A stretch of 64,000 nucleotides of DNA from Pseudo-nitzschia pungens (lineage: Eukaryota > Bacillariophyta > Bacillariophyceae > Bacillariales > Bacillariaceae), in contig CM074761.1 in NCBI GenBank assembly GCA_037355855.1, forward strand, positions 6,219,346 to 6,283,345, read 5' to 3'. A model generated the notes under the pieces. It worked only from the letters and a program-made list of their open reading frames with translations. It ran no database searches and was not told the DNA's origin. This document shows positions 29,875 through 40,858 of this stretch, in pieces (the first letter of the stretch is position 1; each line of letters begins with the position of its first letter). Position numbers and translations under genes: made by a program.

Positions 29875-30490
29875 ATAGAAGATCGAAGGATCGATCGATT
29901 TTGGTTTGTTCGAGAAAGAAGCGACGGATCGATTGATGTTCTTGAAAGGAGCGACGGATCGGTCGATCGATTGATTTTCGATTCTTAAGATCGATCGATT
30001 GATTTTCGGTTGTTCCGAAAAGGAGCGACGGATTGATCGATTGATTTTCGGTTGTTCCAAAAAGGAGCGACGGATTGATCGATTGATTTAATTTTCGGTT
30101 GTTCCAGAAAGGAGCGATGAATCGATCGACAGATCAATTGAGTTTTGGTTGTTCCAAAAGGGAGCGATGGATCGATTGATTTAATTTTCGGTTGTTCCAG
30201 AAAGTTCCAGAAAAGAGCGACGGATCGATTGATTTTTGGATGTTATGAAATGGAGCGACGGAACGATTGATTTTTGGATGTTATGAAATGGAGCGACGGA
30301 ACGATTGATTTTCGGTTGTTCCAGAAAGGAGCGACAGATAGATTTTCAGTTGTTCCGAAAAGGAAATGGAACGACGGATCGATCGATTTTCGGATGTTAT
30401 GAAATGGAGCAACGGATCGATTGATTTTCGGTTGTGCCAGAAGGGAGCGACGGATCGATCGATTTTGATACGGATCGGAATATGCGATGG
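29875..30490. repeat. Minisatellite between TnG gene C and the transposase gene
   Basis: Irregular repeats of GATTTTCGGTTGTTCC, AGAAAGGAGCGACGGATCGA and TCGATTGATT. Shares its core with the array at 26590-27340. Confidence 0.8.
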
Positions 30491-30560
30491 ATCGATTCGC
30501 AACTGAGCAAATGATACAAAGATTTTTTATTGTTTAGTTACCTGCCTAGTGTAGAATGGT

Positions 30561-33500
30561 TCATTCAGCAATACCGGTGTTCTCTGATTCCTCTCGTTGT
30601 ACAGGACAAGCGGAGTAGAGGCTCTCGTAGGTAGTATATGTCATAGAATTATTCCTCTTTTCAAAGAATTCGAGCCATTGCAATCGATTGTGAACAACCA
30701 ACCAACGACCATTGTTTACCGGTTCAGCATTCTCGTCCAGTTCAGGAACGACTGCCAGTTCGGAAAGAATAGTGTCAGTGTTAAATAAATATAAAGTATT
30801 GTCGAGATAGCCACTTTTTGCAAAGTGAGATGATGTAGACCTTGGATCCTCTTTAAACTTTCTGACAACCGCGTAGATGCCATCTGAATCGACATTGTAT
30901 CCATTGACAGCCGATGTGGGTTGTTTCAAATCTTTTACATGCAGAAAACACAGCATTTGACAGGGGATTTCAGTGTTGTCATCAACTGCAAACATTGCCC
31001 AGTCAAACCATACACTGTTAACTTGGCCTGAATCAGACCTGTATGAGGGGTGACATCGGAACTGCCGTGCACCGGAATACAGTCACGAGTCTACTCGGGA
31101 CTGGATTAAGGATAAGGATAAAAACAATCGGCGAGTCGACAGAATCGCTGATTCGGAAGGCTCTTAGAACTGTAGCAAATAGACTAACCAATAGAGCTCA
31201 CAATTTGCATATCACTACTATTCTAATCACTAGTAGACCCGGGGTATGGCATGATTTTAAAATCAAGCTGAGCGCTGATGACCATGAGCAAGAGAAGGGA
31301 CCGATCGGTCGGCAAACCGACGGGACCGAAGAAACTGCCGAAAAATGGAGGCGCATAGAAGCAAACAGGGGAAAGGACATCCGGTGTCTGCAGCACTAAG
31401 GAAGACCAACCCCAGCAACAGTTGGCTCCATTACAAGGAGCAACTGCAGCAACAGAGACACCTAAGGACCTAAACAGGACCATGGTCGACAACAGAAATA
31501 ATCGAAAAATACGGAAATATGTACCGAAAAAGTGACACATAAATCAGTGAATGGACTAACTTGGACCAACACCGAGGGGATGGACAGACCGGAGAGGGGA
31601 TGCCAACCACAACGGAAATATACGGATATCCGGAAAGGTATATGATAAATACCCGAACACCACTAATCCCACGGGAAACGGGAAGTGGGACCGGCCCGGT
31701 GACCGCTTAACAGAGAAGCAACGCCGGAGAACCACGGGAATCGAATCCCACAAAATAAAAACAGAAACAACTCCGGAGAACCACAGGATTCCCGGGAGCT
31801 AAAGAGAGAAACAACTCCCACCACCAAGATGGATGAGAGCAAAATCAGTTACAACACGAGTTATCGCGTGGAAACCAAATTTAGTAGCAAAAACTGCAAA
31901 ATCTGGAGCAACCACTTTTGCTCATTTCCACACTGAAATTAACAGATTAGCAGATAACAGACTAAAGTAACTAAATTAACTAAATAAAACTGATTAACCA
32001 TGGCGTCCAAAGGAACCAAACAGAAACCCTTTACCTTCACTCGCGAGGACTGGCCGGAAGACGCCAACGCTGTGAAGATGAGCATAGACTCCGAGAAAGG
32101 GGGAGTGGCCTTCAGTGACTATCTGAAGGTACTCACCGGCACTGAAAGACCGGAACTCTTCATCATCTGGAAGCGAGACTTTGACCAGAAAATTGTTAAC
32201 AACGAGAAACTCCAAGGAGACCAGAAACTGGATGTCCTCCAGAGAATCCTCTCCCTCGAGGCACTCTCTATTGTCCAGATGGTTCTGGGCCGGACATATT
32301 ATGCCGAACCAGGACACAAGGTACACAACAACCAACTGATCCAACAAAAACTCGAGAGGATTGCCATGCGGGAACCTAAGGAACCTCCTAAGGAACCCCC
32401 AGCTGACAAATCCAAAGAGGCGGTGGAGGGCGCCAACGCCCCAACCGAGAAGGACAACACGACTGCTACGGCGGCGTCCGAACATGAACCGGAACCAACC
32501 GCACTTGACGGTCCGGTCCCAAAGAAAAGGGTCTCAAGTACCCTCATCCAGTACTACCAAACCCAGGAGTACAGAAAGGATATCATTGAGGAGTGTATGC
32601 ACGCCCTCAAGCTCAAAATCTTTGGCAATGACATGAATGGCAAAAGGTCCTACATTCTGCTCCGGAGATTCATCCGGAACACGAAAATCGACATGAAACA
32701 CGGTATTCGCTCATGGGCAAACCGTATGGCCGAGCTACAGAGCTATCTACCCGATTGCCTCTGGGAGAGTGGCGCTGCAAACGGCACTGCACCATCCAGT
32801 TACTCGGAAGAGGACATGAAGGAAATCCTAGATGCCAACATGACCCACTCCCAACGCGAGAAGCTGGAGCACATTAGTTGGGACGTCTACAAACACCCCT
32901 TTAACACCACTATCGACAAGCTCGAAAATCTGGAAATCACCATCCGGAACGAGGATGAACTCCGCAAACGCATCGCGGACCTCGAAAAACAAACCGGTGG
33001 CCCCAAGAAGACCCCCAAGGCCGCATCTGGGGGAGGAACCCACCACGGGAAATCCCCTGGCAAAAAGAAGCGCCCTGTGGACAACAGCAACAAACAGCTA
33101 TGCAAGACCTGTGGCAAGGTCCATGCCGGCAAATGCTGGAAACTAACCGGTGGTCCCCACAAGAAGGGGAAGTTCGACCGGGAAACCATCAACCTGCTCA
33201 AGGAGCACTTTGTGACAAAAGAACAAGACTCGGACAACGAGCAACACTCCAAACCCCACTGGGGAAGGAATCTATCGAACCACGAGTACTCTTATGTACT
33301 GGCCACGGCCCAAGCTGACCATGAAGTCTCCGATGACGAGATCGACATCTCCGAACGAGAACTCAAAGAGTACAGAAGAAAGTACCGGAAAACCTTCAAA
33401 AAGAAAGGTTCCCACAACTGAATGGCTTCTGATACCATCCACACCGGACCCCGCATCATCAACAGGTTTGCGGACGTCTGTGTGGAGGTATTGGACCACA

Positions 33501-36500
33501 AGGGAAGGGGGAGGATGCTCCGGGGCCTACTAGACTCTGGCTGCTCCAAATCCATCATACTAAGGCAATTTGTCGACCGCAGTCAACTTACGAACCGAGA
33601 CCAAAGATCTGTCACCTACAACACGTACGGAGGCAAGTTCAGAACCAAGTCTGCGGCTTCAGTGGGACTAAGGCTGATAGAATTTTCAAACTCTAAGACC
33701 ATCAAATGGACCTTCCAAGTGGATGAGTATCATCACCATGAGGAAGTACCCTATGACATGATTATAGGATCCGATCTAATGGCACAACTGGGACTGGACA
33801 TAAAATACAGCTCCCGAACAATAGAATGGCAGGGTGACTCTATCCCCATGAAGGGGATGGGGGAGCTCTCGAACCCGGACAAATGTGAGGCAGTATTCTT
33901 TGCCAACACACAGAGTCCAATCCTCCAACAAGAGGAAGAAAGGCAAGCCAAAATATTGGACGCAGACTACTCCAAAGTCGATATAGACGCTATGGTCAAC
34001 GAACTAGAGATTACTGCGGAATCCAAGGAAGCCTTGAAGAAAACACTGAAGAAATTCCCGACACTCTTTGGAGGAGGTCTGGGACTACTGAAGAATATAG
34101 AACCGGTGTCCATTGAACTCCAAGCAGGGGTCAAACCGGTCAGGCAGAGGTACTATTCAGTGCCCCATGCCTTTGAACAAGCACTCCGGAAGGAGATCAC
34201 CAGGCTCTGTGATATTGGAGTCCTGGAGAAACTCCCCCACGATGATGACTCACCGTGGGCATCCCCGACGTTCTGTCAACCAAAGAAAACAGGCGATATC
34301 CGAGTTCTCACCGACTTCCGGAAAATGAACGCCGCCATCCAACGAAAACCATTCCCACTGCCACGAATAGGGGAAACAATCCAAAGGCTCCAAAAGTTCA
34401 AATCAGCTACGGCGCTGGACTTATCCCAAGGATACTACACCATCCCCATTTGCAAGGAGAGCCAGAAGATCTGCTCCACCATTCTGCCGTGGGGAAAGTA
34501 TGCCTACAAGAGACTAGCAATGGGGATTGCTTGTGCTCCGGATATCTTCCAATCGGTCATGATGAACCTACTAGGGGATCTGGACTATGTCCTGGTCTAT
34601 ATCGATGATATCCTGATCATTCAGCGGGAGGGAGAATCTGAACAGGATCACCTCAACAAAATCGATACAGTCCTACAGAGACTGGATGATGCTGGCTTCA
34701 GAGCCAACCTACGAAAATCCTTCTTCATGCAAAAAGAAGTGGAATATCTGGGATTTCTGTTAACAACAGAGGGCATTCAGCCCCAGCCAAAGAAACTGGA
34801 GGCGATGAAGCGCCTGGAAGCCCCCAAGAACACCAAGCAACTCAAGATGTTCCTTGGAATGGTAAACTTCTACCGGGACATGTGGAAGCGCCGCTCCCAC
34901 ATCCTAGCCCCTCTGAACAAACTAGCAGGGAAAAAGGGCAAAATGAATTGGTACTGGGGTCCGGCAGAGCAGAAAGCTTTCATGGAGGCGAAAAGGATGC
35001 TCGCAGATGAAGCAAAGCTTGCATTCCCAGACTTTACGAAACCATTTCATCTCTACTCAGACGCCAGCGACAGGCAACTGGGAGCAACTGTATGCCAAGA
35101 TGGCAAGCCCCTTGGTTTCTACACCCGGAAGCTGAACTCTGCGCAGCTCAACTACACGGTTGGAGAGAAAGAACTCCTGGGCATAGTAGAAGGGCTAAAA
35201 GCATTTGAAGGAATCCTACGAGGACAAGATGTGATTATTCACACAGACCACCTAAACCTACTGTACCAGCAGATGCCGACGCAGAGAATGGTCCGGTGGA
35301 GACTCCTTATGGAGGAGTTCCATCCAGTAGTCAAGCATGTTGCGGGCAAAGACAATGATGCAGCAGATGCACTATCCCGACTGGATATTACTGATGATCC
35401 AGCGGACACAGTGGAATGGCTACCACCGAATAAGCCCCTCACCTACGCGGATGAGGAAGAGCACCTCCGGCAACTCCTATTCCCACTTGGAGAAGAAGCT
35501 CCGGAAGAATTCCAGGGCAATAGTGCGTTCCCACTTGCCCCGGACATGATTCAGTTCTACCAGCAAAAGGACACAGGAATCATGAGTGCTCTGGAAAAAG
35601 ACAACCGACTGACCACCAAAATGGTGGAAGGTTACAACCTAATCCATAAAGAAGGAAAGATTCTGATTCCCGATAAACTCAAGGATAGAGTTATGGAATG
35701 GTACCACAGCATGTTGGTCCATCCCGGAGAAAAGAGAATGGAACAGAGCATACGCTCAGTCTTCACCTGGAAAGGCCTACGGAAGGACGTCCAGGACCTT
35801 TGTAAGCACTGCCACACGTGTCAGATGTTTAAGAAGAGTGGCCGGAAGAAGTATGGACTACTACCGGAAAAAGCAGCTGAGGTCACCAAATGGCAGAGGG
35901 TCAATGTGGACCTCTGGGGACCTGCAACTGTCCACAACAAAAATGGTAAAGACTACCAAATCCATGTCCTCACCATGGTGGACCCAGTGACCGGATGGTT
36001 TGAACTGGCTCACCTGAAGGACTCCCCAAATGCAGCAGAAACTCAACGACTGTTGGACAGTACCTGGCTGGCAAGATATCCGCGCCCAAAGGAAATTGGC
36101 TTTGATGGCGGGAGTGAGTTCAAAGCAGAGTTCCAAGAGCTCTGCGAGAACATGGGGATGAAAAGAAAGCCCAGCGGGGCTTGGAACCCACAATCCAACT
36201 CGGTGTTGGAGAGGATCCATCAGGTATTAAAGGACTGTCTGCTGTCCTTCAACCTGAAAAACAGGGACCTCCACGAGGAGGACCCTTTTGAAGAATTCAC
36301 CACCAAGGCAGCATATGCCATCAGAAGCGCCATCCATACTACCCTGGGGTACTCCCCAGCGCAACTGGTGTTTGGTCGAGACATGTTCATGCCGGTGAAC
36401 TTCCCAGTGGATTGGGAAGCAATCCAAGCAAGGAAGCAGAAAAGCATCCACAAGAGCAACATCAGGGAAAACCAGAAAAGGATCCCCCATGTCTATAAAG

Positions 36501-39500
36501 AAGGAGACTATGTCACCCTGGAAAGGAAGGGCATTATCCCAAAACTATCCTTCCCACGGCAAGGACCTTACAAGGTGCTCAAGGCCCATGATAATGGAAC
36601 TGTAACTATTGAAACTGCTCCTTTTGTAACTGACCGGGTTAACATCAGGAGAGTCCATCCCTATTATTGCAGGGATAGCCCTGAACCAGAGAAGTAATTG
36701 TTACAGTACCATGGAGGAGCATGCCGTGCACCGGAATACAGTCACGAGTCTACTCGGGACTGGATTAAGGATAAGGATAAAAACAATCGGCGAGTCGACA
36801 GAATCGCTGATTCGGAAGGCTCTTAGAACTGTAGCAAATAGACTAACCAATAGAGCTCACAATTTGCATATCACTACTATTCTAATCACTAGTAGACCCG
36901 GGGTATGGCAGGAACAGGTAGTTGACGCGATTCACAGAATCCCATCTGTTGTGTTCGGTGAACCCAAATATGCTGGATGTGTCGTTGAGCAAAGGAAGGA
37001 CAGAGTTGCAAACAAAATCTAGTACAATTGATGAATGAAATGGTTTTTTGTAGTTCCGTTGTCTGATCCATCTCATCGAACTTTTGGTTCCATCCAGAAA
37101 AATGGTGAAACGGGCACCATACTGTGTAGGACGGGGGGATATGACTTTAGGATCACCACCCACTTTCTTCAACTTGTAATGAGAGGTTGCGAGTCGAAGG
37201 AGAGATGCTTCTTCTTTCCGACGGGTTGTCTGATGGACTAAGGTTGCGGCATTTTGTTGAGTATTTTTGGACGGTGCTTTTATTTCAGTCTTGTGGTGAC
37301 TTTCACTGTATGCAGAATCGAAACCTAATGTTGGACCCCAAAGACTGATGTACTTCGGAATGTGAAAGTAGAGGTGATTTTTGATAAGTTTTGTTCCCAT
37401 TCCCTTCCTAAGGCAGGTGCCATTGATAGAGTTGAGGAAATGAATAATGGTTTTGGGAAGATTTTTGATGCACTTTGTGGTTGGACGGCCGTGTTTGAGA
37501 AATTCTTCCATAGAGATGATTTGTTCGATAACATCAATGTGCTTCTTCACAAATGAGTTGTCCCTCAAAATTGCAATGCCGGATTCAGAAACCAATGTTA
37601 GAAGAATCGAAATCAGCATACCACTGTAATCGTGCCCCTCTTTTTTAGTGACAGATAGAAGATTGGAGCTGAATTTAGTTCTGGGAAAGTCACGATCCGA
37701 CTGCCTTGACAGTAGGGCTCCATATTTTTGAGAGACATGCCCAATTGTATTTACTGTGGAAACACCGGTCTTTAGGTGATCAGCATACGGGCATGGTATT
37801 GAACCCTTCATCAGTTGCTCCAGGGATTCTACCTCTCGTTTGGCACACCCGAGCTGGTGCATGTGGAGGCATTCACCGGGCGTGGCTAGGTGGATGTTGT
37901 TTACATTGGTACCAAAGTTGAGACTGTGGAATGCATTTCTGATTTGGTGGTGAGAAATATTGTTGAAATATTCCTTGGTGGTGGTGGCATCTGAGTCTGG
38001 AAATGTATGAAAATGTGATGGGACCCAAAGAGAGGCTGTTTGTTGTGCTGATGGTCTGTTTATGTCCTTGGTGGAACAGTTACAGTGTCGGCAGAGCTTT
38101 TGTACACCACCCGACCGTGATCCATATTTGCCACATAATTTATCATGCAGTTCTGTGTCACCGATGACATAGGCTATTGCAAATTTCATTTTGACTTGCC
38201 ACAATTGGCCGGCATAAGGGAGAAAATTCCATTGGATGCCTTCATGGGTGGACTCGCATGCTTCTTTGAAAGATCGGAGCGCCACTTCTAGGGCATTATG
38301 GAGGTTTTGGATTGATTCTTTTGGAGATGGTTTTCTTGAATGGTGGATGCTCTCCAAATCTGAGTCAGGATGAAAATAGATTGTTGTCCATGCTTCCGGC
38401 CTTTTCCTGGTTTCAATGTTGAATATGCCTAGGGTCATGTTGAGTGGAGTCAGTGATAGTCTTCCATGCGCATCCAAGCTAATTCCATCCATGTAAAAAA
38501 TGATGGGAACAAGGATTTCAGAATTTTCTTCTATGCAGATGGATCTCCAGGAATCCGACCACCATGATCCGTGGTGCAACTCAGTGATGGGACAAGAATC
38601 AGTTCGAACCGGGAAATGCTCTGGTGACAAGGGGGTATTGCTGTTGGGGAATGACAAATTTTCTTCCATCATTAAATCGGGGTTCGACAGAAGGGAATAC
38701 AAAGCATCCAGAAAAGAGCGGACGTAGATTTGGGTGGGTTTGTTGTCGGGAAGCCAATTCACAATTTTGGGCTCAAATTTTGGTTCCGACGCTATGCCAA
38801 GATTTTTTTTAATTTCTTGGAAAATGGCGTCACGTTTTCTTGTTGGTGTAATATTGAAATCGAAACCGGGAAGATTGTTGCTGTCTTTTGCCCAATTGAA
38901 AATGGTTTGATAAGTGGAAAGAGGTAGCTTGTGCTGCGATATAATGTTGAGGAGGTTGATTTCAGCAATAAGTTCCGGACGGGGTGGGAACAGAGTGCGA
39001 TTCCGGAATGTTTCCTCTCTTTCGTTTATGGAAATGGTGGTGCTTTTCATGATTTCGGAATCAGATATTTCGGTGTCAGAACTGGCATCAAAATTGTCAG
39101 GTGCATCAACATCGGAATCGATTGCATTCATTTGTTCCTCATTTTCAGCCATATGCGATTCCATTGCCTGTCTGTCCATGGGTGGGATGAGTACATTGGC
39201 GATCACTTGAGGATTGAGTGAGGTATGGATAGAAGTTGTTGCGGCGGTGTTCGTTTTGGCAAGGGAGGGGGGGATTTGTGGTCCATTCTGTGTCATTGTC
39301 AGTCCATACTGTGATGGTGTGTGTCGGACCAAAGGGAGGGTGACTTCGGCTTTCGCAGAAGAAATAAAATCCATAAGATCGTTCTTAACATAATAAGTTC
39401 GGCAATCACTGTTGGAATAGAGATGCCTGGAGAGGCCTTGAGATACGTATCGGTAGGTGTGAAAGTGGCTCGATTCTTGTTTGTATCCCTTGAAGGATTG

Positions 39501-39608
39501 CTGTGATTTTCTTTTTCTTGCGGAGGCAATGCAGTTGCGACAATAAAATGTCTTGGGTATTCTGGGCTCATTGGCAAAGTGCCTTGGGTCCGAGGAAGCT
39601 TTCGGCAT
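30561..39608 (-). CDS. TnG transposase (Tnp2/CACTA-related), interrupted by GypC2
   Basis: About 1,064 residues in two blocks, 39608-36911 and 31057-30561, which join in frame when GypC2 and one GGAAC copy are left out. The N-terminus has a Cys pair (CRNCIASARKRK). Near residue 371 is FYMDGISLDAHGRLSLTPL, likely carrying the first catalytic Asp. Near 500 is a GKYGSRSGG...CRHCNC cluster, near 577 PGECLHMHQLG, and at about 901-920 HPSYRS...WFDWAMF followed by PCQMLCFL. I know this motif order from transposase-like proteins repeated in diatom genomes, and the HP-YR...W-DW block from Tnp2/EnSpm-type proteins; both are from memory. It would cut at the CGTCCG termini. Stop is TGA. It points away from the right end of TnG. 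Confidence 0.75.
31063..31251 (+). repeat. 5' LTR of GypC2 (189 bp)
   Basis: TGCC...GGCA ends; matches 36722-36910 throughout by eye. The 14-bp palindrome TGATTTTAAAATCA follows at 31252-31265. Confidence 0.95.
32000..33421 (+). CDS. GypC2 Gag
   Basis: 473 residues, same layout as GypC1 Gag with the same CKTCGKVHAGKC knuckle. The linker between about residues 120 and 180 is quite different (Pro/Ala/Glu-rich), while the capsid-like part and the zinc-knuckle end are nearly identical. It ends TGA directly before the pol ATG. Confidence 0.92.
   Translation: MASKGTKQKPFTFTREDWPEDANAVKMSIDSEKGGVAFSDYLKVLTGTERPELFIIWKRDFDQKIVNNEKLQGDQKLDVLQRILSLEALSIVQMVLGRTYYAEPGHKVHNNQLIQQKLERIAMREPKEPPKEPPADKSKEAVEGANAPTEKDNTTATAASEHEPEPTALDGPVPKKRVSSTLIQYYQTQEYRKDIIEECMHALKLKIFGNDMNGKRSYILLRRFIRNTKIDMKHGIRSWANRMAELQSYLPDCLWESGAANGTAPSSYSEEDMKEILDANMTHSQREKLEHISWDVYKHPFNTTIDKLENLEITIRNEDELRKRIADLEKQTGGPKKTPKAASGGGTHHGKSPGKKKRPVDNSNKQLCKTCGKVHAGKCWKLTGGPHKKGKFDRETINLLKEHFVTKEQDSDNEQHSKPHWGRNLSNHEYSYVLATAQADHEVSDDEIDISERELKEYRRKYRKTFKKKGSHN
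33422..36697 (+). CDS. GypC2 Pol
   Basis: 1,091 residues, one extra Ser codon after the start Met-Ala compared with GypC1. All motifs are intact: DSGCS, YIDD, YSDASD, HHCC, D-D-E and the GPY-type module. No disabling change seen. Confidence 0.95.
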   Translation: MASDTIHTGPRIINRFADVCVEVLDHKGRGRMLRGLLDSGCSKSIILRQFVDRSQLTNRDQRSVTYNTYGGKFRTKSAASVGLRLIEFSNSKTIKWTFQVDEYHHHEEVPYDMIIGSDLMAQLGLDIKYSSRTIEWQGDSIPMKGMGELSNPDKCEAVFFANTQSPILQQEEERQAKILDADYSKVDIDAMVNELEITAESKEALKKTLKKFPTLFGGGLGLLKNIEPVSIELQAGVKPVRQRYYSVPHAFEQALRKEITRLCDIGVLEKLPHDDDSPWASPTFCQPKKTGDIRVLTDFRKMNAAIQRKPFPLPRIGETIQRLQKFKSATALDLSQGYYTIPICKESQKICSTILPWGKYAYKRLAMGIACAPDIFQSVMMNLLGDLDYVLVYIDDILIIQREGESEQDHLNKIDTVLQRLDDAGFRANLRKSFFMQKEVEYLGFLLTTEGIQPQPKKLEAMKRLEAPKNTKQLKMFLGMVNFYRDMWKRRSHILAPLNKLAGKKGKMNWYWGPAEQKAFMEAKRMLADEAKLAFPDFTKPFHLYSDASDRQLGATVCQDGKPLGFYTRKLNSAQLNYTVGEKELLGIVEGLKAFEGILRGQDVIIHTDHLNLLYQQMPTQRMVRWRLLMEEFHPVVKHVAGKDNDAADALSRLDITDDPADTVEWLPPNKPLTYADEEEHLRQLLFPLGEEAPEEFQGNSAFPLAPDMIQFYQQKDTGIMSALEKDNRLTTKMVEGYNLIHKEGKILIPDKLKDRVMEWYHSMLVHPGEKRMEQSIRSVFTWKGLRKDVQDLCKHCHTCQMFKKSGRKKYGLLPEKAAEVTKWQRVNVDLWGPATVHNKNGKDYQIHVLTMVDPVTGWFELAHLKDSPNAAETQRLLDSTWLARYPRPKEIGFDGGSEFKAEFQELCENMGMKRKPSGAWNPQSNSVLERIHQVLKDCLLSFNLKNRDLHEEDPFEEFTTKAAYAIRSAIHTTLGYSPAQLVFGRDMFMPVNFPVDWEAIQARKQKSIHKSNIRENQKRIPHVYKEGDYVTLERKGIIPKLSFPRQGPYKVLKAHDNGTVTIETAPFVTDRVNIRRVHPYYCRDSPEPEK
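36722..36910 (+). repeat. 3' LTR of GypC2 (189 bp)
   Basis: Followed by the second GGAAC target copy, after which the transposase frame resumes. Confidence 0.95.
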
Positions 39609-40002
39609 GGTGAAAATAAAATAAATTGAAATAATTGTTTGTTGTGATGCGAAGGGAGGATTCTTAGCTGGGGTACCGGTATGTTAGGTGACACCACTTA
39701 AAAAAAAAAGTTTTACAACGGTGCGCGATGTAACTGTTGTGTGATTGAAGATGATCTGATTAAAAATTATTTGTTATATTGAGTCAAATGTGTCAAATGT
39801 GTAAAATGGAATGAAAAGGTGACGAGGGACTGAATATCAGGGTCTAGATCAGAACATTTTCCAGAAACCGATGCAGAGATGGAGAAAAAAAAGGAATAAG
39901 GTTGAGAATAGTGGAAAAAAGGTTGTGAAATAAAAAATTGTGGTCGCGTTTTTCTGAGAAAAGTCGCGATTGGGTTGCGATCGGGTCGCGATGGGTCGCG
40001 AT

Positions 40003-40026
40003 GGGTCGCGAACCAGTTTTCGGACG
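40003..40026 (-). repeat. Right terminal inverted repeat of TnG
   Basis: Reverse complement of the left end. Just inside it (39950-40010) TCGCGAT occurs at least five times. The stretch 39609-39950 between this and the transposase start has no gene; it should hold the transposase promoter. Confidence 0.85.
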
Positions 40027-40028
40027 TC

Positions 40029-40858
40029 ATTTCAGCCGATGTCTCACTACAGACGCACAAAGCAAGTGGAATGACATGATCAAGGATCCACTGGACCCGG
40101 ATGAATACCAATATTCTCAGGAAGAGATTGGTGGATATGACCAAGCGTTTCTTGACTTCACCAAGCTCTACTGCAACGCCAGGGATGCTAGAGATATCAT
40201 GCATACGTACCTTCGAAGCGCGGAATGCCGCAAAACCCCATCAGTTACTTGCAAGGAGCATGCCGATCGAATCCTTATCCTCATGAAATACACCCAGAAA
40301 CTAGATGGAAGCAGCGCTCCTCTATCCAGAATAGAGAAACTAACTATCCTGCTACACTCCTTCCCTTCTGCATGGATCGAAAACTACGGGATTATTCACA
40401 GTGGCATTCAAGAAGATACCACAGTCCAACACATTGTGGATCACATGAGCTGCCACGAGAGACAGGCTAATAAGAAAACCAACAAAAATAACAACAAGCA
40501 GGAAAGGCGCTCGAACAACAACAACAACAACAACAACTCTCGCAAACGAAACTCAAACTTCAACAAAAGCAACAACAATAAAAAGAAGTCCAACCCATGC
40601 AGAATCCCCGGCCACAACCACGATTGGTCCGAGTGCTCAAAGAACAAGTACTCCAAGAACTACAAGGCCCCCGGTAACAACCAAACTGAGTCCTTCCATG
40701 CTCATACTCACACTCAAGCGCTCATGATACCAGGAAGCAATGAGACCTTCCAAGCTCATATCAACGCAGCCCGTGAAGCAGCGATTGAAGAATACCATGC
40801 CAATCATGGTGGAAGAACAGAAAGGAGCATCGATGGGGACCTCATTTGGCTCCCCTGA
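40029..40858 (+). pseudogene. GypF Gag, C-terminal segment
   Basis: Resumes the frame left at 13772 as HFSRCLTTDAQSKWND. It carries a retroelement capsid-like helical region (ending ...HIVDHMSCHERQANKK), a poly-Asn stretch encoded by AAC repeats, and a zinc knuckle CRIPGHNHDWSEC of spacing C-x4-H-x-H-x4-C. This resembles the GypB knuckle more than that of GypC. Stop is TGA at 40856-40858, after which the same frame stays open. The joined Gag would be about 350 residues. The apparent start at 39938 is TnG sequence. Confidence 0.8.

Larger units (their letters stand above)
31063..36910 (+). mobile_element. GypC copy 2, intact-looking, inside the TnG transposase gene
   Basis: 5,848 bp with 189-bp LTRs that look identical and TSD GGAAC (31058-31062, 36911-36915). 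Differs from GypC1 at many synonymous sites and in the Gag linker, so it belongs to a separate sublineage. Antisense to the transposase. Polypurine tract ATGGAGGAG precedes the 3' LTR. Confidence 0.96.
13773..40026. mobile_element. TnG: large DNA transposon with Tnp2/CACTA-related transposase, inserted in GypF gag
   Basis: Ends are 24-bp perfect inverted repeats (13773-13796 and 40003-40026) starting CGTCCGAAAACT and followed by CGCGACCC-type subterminal repeats. These repeats are dense at the right end (39950-40010) and scattered at the left (13805-13900, 14230). TC flanks both ends (13771-13772, 40027-40028). Only with this assignment does the GypF gag frame rejoin in register, which supports a 2-bp TSD. 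The body without later insertions is about 14.2 kb and carries four genes. A 2-3 bp TSD and subterminal repeats fit the CACTA superfamily, but the termini are not CACTA/CACTG, so the exact group is uncertain. Confidence 0.78.

Noticed and set aside
26060..30490. Repeat arrays considered as CRISPR-like
   Set aside because: Units are contiguous and degenerate without unique spacers, and the DNA is eukaryotic.
13773..40026. TnG as a Helitron or as an inverted duplication caused by mis-assembly
   Set aside because: Perfect 24-bp inverted ends, a frame-consistent 2-bp TSD and a DDE-type transposase argue for a cut-and-paste element; no Rep/helicase motif is present.
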